In this document: positions 49,170 to 57,116 of the stretch, piece by piece | Layout of the letters: each line of letters begins with the position of its first letter | Position numbering within the stretch: position 1 is the stretch's first letter | NCBI RefSeq assembly: GCF_958431955.1 | Contig: NZ_CAUASN010000010.1 | Location: 10,240 to 74,239 of the forward strand | Direction: 5' to 3' | DNA: 64,000 nucleotides | From: an uncultured Adlercreutzia sp. | Lineage (GTDB): Bacteria > Actinomycetota > Coriobacteriia > Coriobacteriales > Eggerthellaceae | The notes under the pieces: model-generated | The model's database searches: none | What the model was told of the DNA's origin: nothing | What the model saw: the letters and a program-made list of their open reading frames with translations, nothing else | Made by a program: the position numbers and the translations under genes

Positions 49170-50552
49170 GTGGAGGTTCCCGCCACCATCGATGTGACTG
49201 CCAAGGGCGGGGCGCTCGCCGCCGCGGCGGCCGGCCGCTTCGACGCGTTGCCCATCTACAAGCCCGAGATCGAGTGCGCGTCGCGCGAGGAGATCCGCGC
49301 CGTGCAGCTTGCCAAGCTGAAGGAGACGGTGGCCTACGCCTACGAGCGCGTGCCGTACTACCGCGAGAAGATGGACGAGATGGGCGTGGCGCCCGCCGAC
49401 ATCCAGACGCTGGACGATGTGCGCAAGCTGCCCTTCACCGACAAGGCCGTGCTGCGCGACACCTTCCCCTTCGGGCTGTTCGCCGTGCCCATGGACGAGA
49501 TCCGCGAGCTGCACTCCTCATCGGGAACCACGGGAAAGCCCGTGGTGGTGGGCTATACCGAAGGCGACATGGATATGTGGAGCGAGTGCATCGCGCGGCT
49601 CGTGCAGATGGCGGGCGTCGTGCCCGGGGATGTGGCCCAGATGGCCTTCGGCTACGGCATGTTCACCGGCGGCTTCGGGCTGCACTACGGCCTGCAGCGC
49701 CTGGGCTGCGCCATGATCCCGGCCGGATCGGGCAACACCGAGCGCCATATCCAGATGATCGAGGACTACGGCACCACGGTGCTCGTGGCCACGCCCTCCT
49801 ATGCCATGCACATCTGCGAGGTGGGGGAGGCCATGGGCTACGACTGGGAAGCCTCGCCCCTTCGCGTGGGCCTCTTCGGCGGCGAGCCGTGCCCGCCGGG
49901 GCTCAAGGCCGAGATCGAGCGCCGCATGCACATCGTGTGCACCGACAACTACGGGCTCACCGAGGTGATGGGGCCGGGCGTGTCGGGCGAGTGCCTGGCC
50001 GAGCGCTTCCAGCAGCACATCGCCGAGGACCACTTCCTGTGGGAGGTGGTCGATCCTGAGACCGGCGAGCCGGTGGGCGAGGGCGAGGTGGGCGAGCTCG
50101 TGCTCACGCCGCTTTGCAAGCAGGGCATTCCCGTGCTGCGCTACCGTACCCACGACCTGACCGCCGTGCACACCGAGCCCTGCGCCTGCGGGCGCACCCT
50201 GGCGCGCATGGACAAGGTGCGCTCGCGCTCGGACGATATGCTCATCATCCGCGGCACCAACGTATTCCCCTCGCAGATCGAGGACGTGCTCACGGGCATC
50301 GAGGAGGTCACGCCCCACTACCACATCATCGTGCGGACGAAGAGCGGCATGGACGAGCTCATCGTGGAGACCGAGCTGCGCCCCGAGGCGTTCTCCGATT
50401 CCTTCGAGTCCATGGACGCCCTGCGCGCCCGCATCGCCGAGAAGCTGAAGGGCACCCTGCTCGTGGCGCCGACGGTGCGCCTCGTGGAGCCCGGCGGGAT
50501 CGAGCGCGCCATCGGCAAGGCGAAGCACGTCGACGACCAGCGCGGGAAATAG
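49170..50552 (+). CDS. paaK: Phenylacetate-CoA ligase-like adenylate-forming enzyme (second copy)
   Basis: 460 residues, starting with a 25-residue Ala-rich extension before the conserved PIYKPEIECASREEI. Motifs match the first copy: SSSGTTGKPVVVGYT, YGLTEVMGPGVSGECL, RYRTHDLTAVHTEPCACGRT and SDDMLIIRGTNVFPSQIEDV. The start is GTG with AAGGAGG 8 bp upstream. The two PaaK proteins are clearly divergent, so they probably have different acids as substrate rather than being a recent duplication. Confidence 0.9.
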   Translation: MEVPATIDVTAKGGALAAAAAGRFDALPIYKPEIECASREEIRAVQLAKLKETVAYAYERVPYYREKMDEMGVAPADIQTLDDVRKLPFTDKAVLRDTFPFGLFAVPMDEIRELHSSSGTTGKPVVVGYTEGDMDMWSECIARLVQMAGVVPGDVAQMAFGYGMFTGGFGLHYGLQRLGCAMIPAGSGNTERHIQMIEDYGTTVLVATPSYAMHICEVGEAMGYDWEASPLRVGLFGGEPCPPGLKAEIERRMHIVCTDNYGLTEVMGPGVSGECLAERFQQHIAEDHFLWEVVDPETGEPVGEGEVGELVLTPLCKQGIPVLRYRTHDLTAVHTEPCACGRTLARMDKVRSRSDDMLIIRGTNVFPSQIEDVLTGIEEVTPHYHIIVRTKSGMDELIVETELRPEAFSDSFESMDALRARIAEKLKGTLLVAPTVRLVEPGGIERAIGKAKHVDDQRGK

Positions 50553-50594
50553 GCCGCATCGGGCGGCAATCGCGCAGGAAGGGGCGGCTGCTCC

Positions 50595-51566
50595 ATGGAA
50601 ACCTCGGAAGCCCTGTCCGGCACCTCTCCCGCGGGCCCATCGGCCCCCGTCGTCGGGCGCTTCGCGCCGTCGCCTTCGGGGCGCATGCACGCGGGAAACA
50701 TCTTCTCCGCGCTCGTCGCCTGGCTTGTGGCGAAGTCCCAGGGCGGCCGCATCGTGCTGCGCATCGAGGACTTGGATCGGGATCGCTCGAAGCCCTGCTT
50801 CGCCGATGCCGTGCAGCGCGATTTCGAGCGGCTCGGCCTCACGTGGGACGCGGGCCCCTGCTTCCAGCACGACCGCGACGAGGCGTACCGGGCGGCGCTC
50901 GAGTCCCTCGAAAGGCGGGGGCTTCTGTACCCGTGCTACTGCACCCGGGCAGACCTTCACGCCGCCTCGGCTCCCCACCGCGGCGAGAAGCCGGTGTACC
51001 CGGGCACCTGCAGGCACTTGAGCGACGCCGAGCGCGCCTGCCGGGAGCGCGAGGGGCGCAGAGCCGCCACGCGCCTTATAGTTCCCGACCGCGAAGTCGC
51101 CCTGCGCGATCTCATCCAGGGCGATTACGCGCAGAACCTCGCCGAGGAGTGCGGGGACTTCCTCGTGCGCCGGGCCGACGGGGCCTTCGCCTACCAGCTG
51201 GCCGTGGTGGTGGACGACGCCGCCCAGGGGGTGAATTCAGTGGTGCGAGGCGTGGACCTGCTGTGCTCCACACCGCAGCAGATATACCTGCAGGAACTTC
51301 TGGGGCTTCCGCGCGCGGCCTACGCCCACGTGCCGCTCATCGTGGGGGAGCTGAACCGGCGGCTGTCGAAGCGCGACCGTGACGCCGCCCTCGACGAGCT
51401 TCTGGCGCGCTACCGCACGCCCGAGGCGGTGATCGGGCACATCGCGGGCATCACGGGGCTGGCGCCGACGGACGAGCCGGCCACTCCCGAGGAGCTGCTG
51501 CGCGATTTCTCCCTCGAGGACCTCGGGGCGCGCTTCCCCGACCTCGTCCAGATTCCCTGGCACTAG
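50595..51566 (+). CDS. gluQ: Glutamyl-Q tRNA(Asp) synthetase-like protein
   Basis: 323 residues, shorter than GluRS because the anticodon-binding domain is missing. The HIGH-like motif is PSPSGRMHAGNIFSAL; the cysteine site is CYCTR with a later GTC; the KMSKS equivalent is NRRLSKRDRD. GluQ enzymes glutamylate the queuosine of tRNA-Asp without using a tRNA 3' end. Known mainly from proteobacteria but also other phyla. It ends 21 bp before the convergent menA gene. Confidence 0.9.
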   Translation: METSEALSGTSPAGPSAPVVGRFAPSPSGRMHAGNIFSALVAWLVAKSQGGRIVLRIEDLDRDRSKPCFADAVQRDFERLGLTWDAGPCFQHDRDEAYRAALESLERRGLLYPCYCTRADLHAASAPHRGEKPVYPGTCRHLSDAERACREREGRRAATRLIVPDREVALRDLIQGDYAQNLAEECGDFLVRRADGAFAYQLAVVVDDAAQGVNSVVRGVDLLCSTPQQIYLQELLGLPRAAYAHVPLIVGELNRRLSKRDRDAALDELLARYRTPEAVIGHIAGITGLAPTDEPATPEELLRDFSLEDLGARFPDLVQIPWH

Positions 51567-51587
51567 GACCTTCGGGAGGACGCTGCC

Positions 51588-52517
51588 CTAGAGCATGAGC
51601 GCCGCGGCGTAGAAGGCACCGAGCGCGACATTCACGCTGGCCACCTGCCCCATGGCGCCGATGCGGGCGGCAGGGGAGAGGGGGTTTCTCCACTGCGCGG
51701 CGAAAAGCGGGTAGGCGGCAAGCGCCATGAAGGGCATCACGATGAGGCCGCGGGAAAACCACAGGGCGACGACGAGGGCGATGAGGACGACCCAGGCGGC
51801 CATGAGCCCGTGGTAGGCCGCCCGCGCGCGCTCGCGGCCCAGCAACACCGGAAGCGTGCGGCGCCCGGCCTCAATGTCCTTCTCGATATCGCAGGCATTG
51901 TTGGTCATCATGATGAGCCCCACCCCGATGACGGTGGGCAGCGCCCAGACGAGCACCGTGAAGTCGAGCACGCCGGTGAGCGCCTGGAAGCAGGCCAGGG
52001 GGATAAGACCGCCCATCACGATACCGCTGACCGCCTCGCCCACGGGCAGGTAGGACAGCGGCGTCTTGCCGCCCGAGTAGGCGACGACGATGACGGCTCC
52101 GACGAGGGCGATGACGAGGGGGATGGGCCCCCGGGCGGCGATCACGAGGACGCCGAGCAGGAAGGCGGCGGCCAAAAAGCCGATGGCGAGCCGGCGCACC
52201 GATCGGGGGTTCACGTTGTTGTACACGAGCACGGCATCGGTGACCTCCACGTTGTCGTCGGCCGTGTCGCTACCCTTCACGAAGTCGAAGTAGTCGTTGA
52301 ACGTGTTCACCGACGCCTGCATGAGGACGCAGATGACGAGCAGGAGCGCGGCCATGAGCGGGGAGGGCTCGTAGCCGCGGCCCACGGCGCATCCCACCGC
52401 CACCAGCACGGGCATGACGGAGGCGGGCCAGGTGTGCACCGCCGCCAGCTGCCAGGCCAGGGCGGGGGAGAGGGGAGAGTACCCTCCCCTCTTGCTCTGC
52501 TCTGATATCGTACTCAT
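51588..52517 (-). CDS. menA: 1,4-dihydroxy-2-naphthoate polyprenyltransferase
   Basis: 309 residues with about eight to nine membrane helices. The UbiA motifs are NTFNDYFDFVKGSDTADD (first Asp-rich, N-D-x2-D) and NNACDIEKDIEAGRRTLPV (second). MenA prenylates DHNA in menaquinone synthesis, so the cell uses menaquinone for anaerobic respiration. The ATG at 52517 is preceded by GGAAGAAG and a TATAAT at 52555-52560. Confidence 0.92.
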   Translation of the reverse strand: MSTISEQSKRGGYSPLSPALAWQLAAVHTWPASVMPVLVAVGCAVGRGYEPSPLMAALLLVICVLMQASVNTFNDYFDFVKGSDTADDNVEVTDAVLVYNNVNPRSVRRLAIGFLAAAFLLGVLVIAARGPIPLVIALVGAVIVVAYSGGKTPLSYLPVGEAVSGIVMGGLIPLACFQALTGVLDFTVLVWALPTVIGVGLIMMTNNACDIEKDIEAGRRTLPVLLGRERARAAYHGLMAAWVVLIALVVALWFSRGLIVMPFMALAAYPLFAAQWRNPLSPAARIGAMGQVASVNVALGAFYAAALML

Positions 52518-52554
52518 GTTCGCTTCTTCCAATTCTCGAAAACTACCTCGGGTT

Positions 52555-52560
52555 ATTATA
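52555..52560 (-). promoter_or_regulatory. -10 element (TATAAT) of menA
   Basis: Consensus TATAAT on the minus strand, 37 bp before the menA start and directly after the hairpin at 52564-52589. No -35 is clear because that region is the hairpin. Confidence 0.4.
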
Positions 52561-52563
52561 GAA

Positions 52564-52589
52564 GAAGGCGCCCTTTGCGGGGCGCCTTC
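52564..52589 (-). terminator. Hairpin terminator of the lipoprotein gene
   Basis: GAAGGCGCC / GGCGCCTTC, a 9-bp perfect stem with an 8-nt loop, followed on the minus strand by TTCTAT. It lies 26 bp past the lipoprotein stop. Confidence 0.55.
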
Positions 52590-52614
52590 GGCACGAGACG
52601 GCATCGCCTCCGCG

Positions 52615-53211
52615 CTAATTGGTCATGAGCGCCGCAGCGATGTCGCCGGATGTCGACGACGCCGGCTCCCATCCGTTGTCGGTCTTCGTGTAGTTGATCG
52701 TGACCGGCTCGGTTGCGGCCAGCTCCACGCCGTCCAGGGATCCGATGACGATCTCGCCGATCTTCTTGTTGATGTCGTCGTTGGAGAGCCCCACGAGCGA
52801 ATCGGGATCCTCGGTGATCGCGTCGACTGCGGCCTGCAGCGCCTGCTGGTAGCCGGTGTAGCTCTTGCAGGTGAGCGTGATCTGGGCCTTGGCCGTATCG
52901 CCTTCGACACTGATGGAGTCGATGCTGTAGTCGAAGCCCTCGAGGTAGGCCTTCATGAACTCCACGCCGTCGATGCCGTACACCGACAGCTGGCTCATGT
53001 TGATGCTCTCGGAGAAGTCGGTGACGAAGGAGTCGTCGATGTTCTTGATGCTATCGAGCTCGCTCGTGAGCTTCTCGCGAATGACATCCTCGGCGCTCTG
53101 GCCGCCCGAGCAGCCTCCGAGGACGCAAAGCCCCGCAGCCATCGTCAAGGCGACGAGAGCAGCGAGAATCCCATGAGTAAGGGTACACGATTTCGACTTT
53201 ACATAACACAT
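52615..53211 (-). CDS. Putative lipoprotein of unknown function
   Basis: 198 residues. The N-terminus is a lipoprotein signal (GILAALVALTMAAGLCVLGGC, lipobox LGGC, Cys about residue 34). The mature part is acidic and looks alpha/beta, with AEDVIREKLTSELDSIKNID near its start and a C-terminal beta-rich stretch ending AAALMTN. It resembles short Gram-positive lipoproteins of the DUF5105/DUF4878 type, but I do not assign a family. AAAGGATG precedes the ATG. The gene downstream of DUF4190-like protein may be co-transcribed. Confidence 0.7.
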   Translation of the reverse strand: MCYVKSKSCTLTHGILAALVALTMAAGLCVLGGCSGGQSAEDVIREKLTSELDSIKNIDDSFVTDFSESINMSQLSVYGIDGVEFMKAYLEGFDYSIDSISVEGDTAKAQITLTCKSYTGYQQALQAAVDAITEDPDSLVGLSNDDINKKIGEIVIGSLDGVELAATEPVTINYTKTDNGWEPASSTSGDIAAALMTN

Positions 53212-53257
53212 ATTATCATCCTTTCATCTCTCAAGGGACAGAAAGCGAGAGTGGCGG

Positions 53258-53767
53258 CTAGCCCCAGGCGCTGCCGCCGCCGGTGCCCGGGACATCTTGG
53301 ATCGAGCCGGCGGCGTCGCCGAGGATGGCCGAGTAGTCGCCGGTCTGCATCGCCTCGAGGAGCACGGGCATCATGAGCGCGACGCTCACGGCGTTGAGCG
53401 TCAGCGCCACCGCGGCGATGACGATGCCCATGAGCGCGGTCTGCTTGAGGGCGCGGGCGTACAAGCGCTCGGAAGGCTCCATGGCCGCCAGGGTGCGGCG
53501 CACCTTCGCGAAGGCGATAATGCCGCATACGAGCGCCACCGTGCTCAGGGCCACGCCGCCGATGATGAGGGACACCGGGCCGGCAATGGTGGCGATGGTG
53601 GCCAAGGTGCGCGCGGACTTCAGCTCGTAGTCGGTGCCCGTGGGGCGCGGCACCTGCGGCTCTTGCGGCCCGGGCAACCCCGCAGGGTCGCCTCCGGTCG
53701 GAAGCTGGCCCTCGGGACTGTCGGCGCCCGAGGGCTCCTCGGGTTTCCTCTGCTGCAGATCGGTCAT
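53258..53767 (-). CDS. Small membrane protein, DUF4190-like
   Basis: 169 residues. A Pro/Gly/Glu-rich N-terminal 55 residues are followed by ARTLATIATIAGPVSLIIGG and two to three hydrophobic segments (about 60-90 and 115-140), similar to the DUF4190 family of actinobacterial membrane proteins. Function unknown. ATG at 53767 has AGAGGA upstream. It follows dut by 13 bp, suggesting one operon with nrdR and dut. Confidence 0.65.
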   Translation of the reverse strand: MTDLQQRKPEEPSGADSPEGQLPTGGDPAGLPGPQEPQVPRPTGTDYELKSARTLATIATIAGPVSLIIGGVALSTVALVCGIIAFAKVRRTLAAMEPSERLYARALKQTALMGIVIAAVALTLNAVSVALMMPVLLEAMQTGDYSAILGDAAGSIQDVPGTGGGSAWG

Positions 53768-53780
53768 GGGGGCATCCTCT

Positions 53781-54215
53781 CTAGCGGACACCGCTGCTGC
53801 CGAAACCCTGGGCCCCGCGGGAGCTTTCCGGCAGTTGATCGGTGTTATGTAAAGTAACAAAGGGAGTGGCGATGATCGTCAGTTGCGCGATGCGGTCGCC
53901 GACCTCGAAGGAGAACTCCTCGTGGGCATCGAGGTTCACAAGGACGACCATGATCTCTCCGCGGTAGCCGCTGTCCACGAGGCCGGGAGCGTTCACGACG
54001 GAGACGCCGTGGCGCGAGGCCAGCCCGCTGCGCGGGATGACGAGGCCGGCGTAGCCCTCGGGTATGGCCATGGAGAACCCGCACGGCACCGTCATGCGCT
54101 CGAAGGGCTTGAGGGTGCCCGACACGGCCGCCCGCAGATCGAGCCCTGCGTCGCCCGGATGGGCGTAGGCCGGGGCGGGAAGATCGGGGTTCAGGAGGGA
54201 GACGCTCACATCCAT
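53781..54215 (-). CDS. dut: dUTP diphosphatase
   Basis: 144 residues, standard trimeric dUTPase size. Motifs: AGLDLRAA, PRSGLASRHGVSVVNAPGLVDSGYRGE, VGDRIAQL and the C-terminal RGAQGFGSSG. It hydrolyses dUTP to dUMP, limiting uracil in DNA. It starts 8 bp after nrdR, forming a nucleotide-metabolism pair. Confidence 0.95.
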   Translation of the reverse strand: MDVSVSLLNPDLPAPAYAHPGDAGLDLRAAVSGTLKPFERMTVPCGFSMAIPEGYAGLVIPRSGLASRHGVSVVNAPGLVDSGYRGEIMVVLVNLDAHEEFSFEVGDRIAQLTIIATPFVTLHNTDQLPESSRGAQGFGSSGVR

Positions 54216-54223
54216 GGCGGCCC

Positions 54224-54670
54224 CTACCCTATCTCTCCGAGCGCGGCGGAGAACTCCTCGACGCTCTGGAAGTCCTTGTAGACGCTCGCGAATCGAATAT
54301 AGGCGACGTCGTCGAGCTTGGCCAGGCGCGCGAGGGCCATGTCGCCCAGATCCTTCGACTTGATCTCCATGCGCTGGGTCGAGCGCAGCTCGGCCTCGAT
54401 GCTCGCGATGAGACTGTCCACCTTCTCGGGCGTGATGGGCCGTTTGGCGCAGGCGATCAGCAGGCCCCGCATGAGCTTCGCGCGATCGAACACCTCCGAG
54501 GAGCCGTCGGCCTTGATGACGATGATGGGATTCTCGGCCAAGCGCTCGTAGGTCGTGAAGCGCGTGCCGCACTCGAGGCACTCGCGACGCCGGCGTATGG
54601 AAAGGCCCTCGTCCGCCGAGCGGGAGTCGACGACCTTCGATTCAGGGTAACCGCAGGAAGGACAGCGCAT
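54224..54670 (-). CDS. nrdR: Transcriptional repressor NrdR
   Basis: 148 residues. The N-terminal zinc ribbon is MRCPSCGYPESKVVDSR, then CLECGTRFTTYE; the ATP-cone follows (VIKADGSSEVFDRAKLMRG). NrdR represses ribonucleotide reductase genes in response to dATP/ATP. ATG at 54670 is preceded by TAGGAGAATCC. In actinobacteria it is typically next to lexA, as here (divergent). Confidence 0.96.
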   Translation of the reverse strand: MRCPSCGYPESKVVDSRSADEGLSIRRRRECLECGTRFTTYERLAENPIIVIKADGSSEVFDRAKLMRGLLIACAKRPITPEKVDSLIASIEAELRSTQRMEIKSKDLGDMALARLAKLDDVAYIRFASVYKDFQSVEEFSAALGEIG

Positions 54671-54776
54671 GGATTCTCCTAACAATGAGTCGGCTACCCA
54701 TGATACCTCATAGGCGCCGCCGGCCCCCGTTCTTCAAAACATTGCTACCGTCGCGACACGTCGGCTTCCGTTGTCG

Positions 54777-54848
54777 TCAGGCGAAGAATACGAGGAAGGA
54801 CGCTATGGTGCCGAGGGCGAAGGCGATGGGGAATTCGTATCGGCTCAT
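54777..54848 (-). CDS. Candidate SOS-regulated membrane micropeptide (23 aa)
   Basis: A 24-codon frame (ATG to TGA) preceded by GGAGAGAAAAA. The product starts MSRYEFPIAFALG and continues as a hydrophobic helix (about residues 6-23), a single membrane segment with a short N-terminal cytosolic tail. It is divergent from lexA and shares its two LexA boxes, so induction by DNA damage is expected (inference). Other bacteria have small SOS-induced membrane inhibitors of division beside or under LexA (YneA in Bacillus, SidA of about 29 residues in Caulobacter). There is no sequence match to these. Translation is not proven; it could be chance. Confidence 0.5.
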   Translation of the reverse strand: MSRYEFPIAFALGTIASFLVFFA

Positions 54849-54866
54849 TTTTTCTCTCCTCTCCCC

Positions 54867-54896
54867 TTGCGTAGAACCTTTGTTCGCAGTTATAAT
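54867..54896 (+). promoter_or_regulatory. lexA promoter
   Basis: TTGCGT (54867-54872), 18-bp spacer, TATAAT (54891-54896). Both LexA boxes overlap or abut it. Autoregulation is expected. Confidence 0.65.
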
Positions 54897-54913
54897 AGAA
54901 CGAACAAAGGTTC
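54874..54913. promoter_or_regulatory. Double LexA operator (two GAAC-N4-GTTC boxes)
   Basis: GAACCTTTGTTC at 54874-54885 and GAACAAAGGTTC at 54902-54913; each is a perfect Gram-positive/actinobacterial LexA box. Together they form a 40-bp palindrome with 13-bp arms (54874-54886 and 54901-54913), centred on the TATAAT of lexA. The same operator could control the divergent micropeptide gene. Confidence 0.92.
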
Positions 54914-54963
54914 ATGTCAATGAAATTTCCAAACAAATGTACGCCTGATAGAAAGGACGCGCG

Positions 54964-55596
54964 ATGACTCAGAAAGTGACCAGGCGGCAGCAGGCGGTGC
55001 TCGACTGCATCGAGGCGTGCATTCGCGAGAAGGGCTACGGACCCACGGTTCGGGAGGTGTGCCAGACCCTCGGCCTGTCCTCCCCCTCCACCGTCCACGT
55101 GCATCTCAAGGCTCTCGAGGACAAGGGCTACATCAAGCGCGACCCCCTCAAATCGCGCTCCATCGCCCTCACCTACCCCATTGACGAGGCGCCCTCGGCC
55201 GCCCTGGCAGACAGCTACAGCAAGCTCGTCAACGTGCCGCTCGTGGGCGATGTGGCCGCAGGCTCGCCCATCCTCGCCCAGGAGAACATCACCGACACCA
55301 TCACCCTGCCCACCGATATCGTGGGCGACGCGCCGTCGTTCATGCTGTCGGTGCGCGGCGACTCGATGGTGGAGGTCGGCATAAACGACGGCGACTACGT
55401 CGTGGTGAAGGAGCAGCCGGTGGCGAACAACGGCGACATCGTCGTGGCCATCGTGGACGACGGGGCCACCGTGAAGCGCTTCTACAAGGAGACCGACCAT
55501 ATCCGCCTGCAGCCGGAGAACTCCTCCATGGAGCCCATCATCGTGAGCGACTGCTCCATTGCCGGCAAGGTCGTGGCGGTGTTCCGCCGCCTGTAG
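54964..55596 (+). CDS. lexA: SOS repressor LexA
   Basis: 210 residues. An N-terminal winged helix-turn-helix (RRQQAVLDCIEACIREKGYG, then TVREVCQTLGLSSPSTVHVHL), a linker, and the S24 protease domain. The self-cleavage site is Ala-Gly in DVAAGSPI (about 98); catalytic Ser is in RGDSM and Lys in GATVKRF. RecA-ssDNA triggers self-cleavage. recA itself is at the far end of this window. Confidence 0.97.
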   Translation: MTQKVTRRQQAVLDCIEACIREKGYGPTVREVCQTLGLSSPSTVHVHLKALEDKGYIKRDPLKSRSIALTYPIDEAPSAALADSYSKLVNVPLVGDVAAGSPILAQENITDTITLPTDIVGDAPSFMLSVRGDSMVEVGINDGDYVVVKEQPVANNGDIVVAIVDDGATVKRFYKETDHIRLQPENSSMEPIIVSDCSIAGKVVAVFRRL

Positions 55597-55619
55597 GGTC
55601 CATCCGGCTCCATCTACCC

Positions 55620-55664
55620 GAGGAGGGCGGCTGCGGCGATAGGTTGCGGCCGCCCTCCTCTTAT
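55620..55664 (+). terminator. Intrinsic terminator of lexA
   Basis: GAGGAGGGCGGC / GCCGCCCTCCTC, a 12-bp perfect stem with a 17-nt loop, followed by TTAT. It lies 24 bp past the lexA stop. The remaining gap to hflX shows no other feature. Confidence 0.65.
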
Positions 55665-55799
55665 CACGGGACTCCTCTCCCCTGCCCCTCGGGCAGAAGC
55701 TCGTGCGCGGGCGCCGGCGTTATAGGCATTCTCTTGCCCTCGTGCCGCCCGTTGGCGGAAGCACCCGCGCGGAGCGCGCCGAGGGCGCCAGAAGCGGCC

Positions 55800-57116
55800 C
55801 TAGGAGGCGTGAATGGCGAAGGGCTCGAAGATGGACGCCCAGGCCGCGCCGACGAGCATCTGGATATGGGTGCCGTCCCCCTCGTGGGCCTCGGAGATGA
55901 TATGGCACCGCTCGTGGGCGAGCGAGACCAAGTCGCCCCGCTGGTAGGGAATCACCACGTCGAGCTTCGTATCGGCCGCCGAGGCCGCCGCCGCTATGGC
56001 CGCCACGAGCGCCTCTGTGCCCTCGCCGGTGCGCGCCGAGACGAACTGGGCCGCGGGGAAGCGCCGCCGAAGGCCTGCGAGCGTCTCGGCGTCGAGCAGG
56101 TCGCATTTGTTGAACACCTCGATGGTGGCGATGGACTCGGCGCCGATCTGCTCGAGCACGTCGCAGACCGCGTCGATCTGCCCCTCGAACTCCGCAGACG
56201 AGGCATCCACCACGTGCAGGATGAGGTCGGCGCCGGTGATCTCATCGAGGGTCGACTTGAACGCCTCGACGAGGGTGGTGGGCAGCTTCTGGATGAAGCC
56301 CACGGTGTCGGTCACGGTGATCTCGCGGCCCTCGGGAAGCTCGAACTTGCGGGTGGTGGAGTCCAAGGTGGCGAACAGCTTGTCGTAGCTGAGCACGTCG
56401 GCGCCGGTGAGCCGGTTGATGAGCGAACTCTTCCCGGCGTTCGTGTACCCGGCCAGCGCCACTTTGAACATACCGCTCCCGTAGCGGCTCTCCCTCTGGA
56501 GCGACCGGACATCGGCCAGGCGCGCGAGCTCGCGGCGGATGCTCGTGATGCGCTTGCGCACCATGCGGCGGTCCACCTCCAGCTGGCTCTCGCCCTCGCC
56601 GAAGCGCGATCCCACGCCGCCGCCCATGCGATTCGACGCCAAGTGCGCCCACATGCCGCGCAGACGGGGATAGAGGTACTGGTTCTGGGCCAGGCGCACC
56701 TGCAGGCGCCCCTCCTTGGAGGTGGCGTGCAGGGCGAAGATATCCAGGATAAGCGCCGTGCGGTCGATGACCTTCACCGACTTGTCCATCACCTTCTCGA
56801 GGTTCGCCTGCTGGGAGGGCGTCAGCTCGTCGTCGAAGATGACGAGGTCGGCCTCGGTTGTCCGGGCCAGCTCGGCGATCTCCTCGGCCTTGCCGCTTCC
56901 GACGAACGTGCGGGGATTCGGCGCGTCGAGCCGCTGGGTCGTCGAGGCCACCACGTCGGCCCCGGCAGTGTCGGCCAGACGCTCCAGCTCGGCCAACGAC
57001 GATTCGAGGGGCCATTCGAGCCCGGGGCGGTCCACGCCCACGATGACGGCGCGCTCGCGGCGCTCCTCGGCCTGCGTGGCCGGCCCCTTTTGGATTACAG
57101 ATTGATATTCAGTCAT
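55800..57116 (-). CDS. hflX: GTPase HflX
   Basis: 438 residues. The N-terminal HflX domain (about 25-190; SSLAELERLADTAGADVV, FVGSGKAEEIAEL, DRTALILDIFALHATSKEGR) precedes the GTPase domain: G1 GYTNAGKSSL, G3 DTVGFIQ, G4 NKCD, G5 SART. HflX is a ribosome-associated GTPase that splits stalled 70S ribosomes. Its ATG overlaps the miaA stop (ATGA). GAAGGAG lies 5 bp upstream, within miaA. Confidence 0.94.
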   Translation of the reverse strand: MTEYQSVIQKGPATQAEERRERAVIVGVDRPGLEWPLESSLAELERLADTAGADVVASTTQRLDAPNPRTFVGSGKAEEIAELARTTEADLVIFDDELTPSQQANLEKVMDKSVKVIDRTALILDIFALHATSKEGRLQVRLAQNQYLYPRLRGMWAHLASNRMGGGVGSRFGEGESQLEVDRRMVRKRITSIRRELARLADVRSLQRESRYGSGMFKVALAGYTNAGKSSLINRLTGADVLSYDKLFATLDSTTRKFELPEGREITVTDTVGFIQKLPTTLVEAFKSTLDEITGADLILHVVDASSAEFEGQIDAVCDVLEQIGAESIATIEVFNKCDLLDAETLAGLRRRFPAAQFVSARTGEGTEALVAAIAAAASAADTKLDVVIPYQRGDLVSLAHERCHIISEAHEGDGTHIQMLVGAAWASIFEPFAIHAS

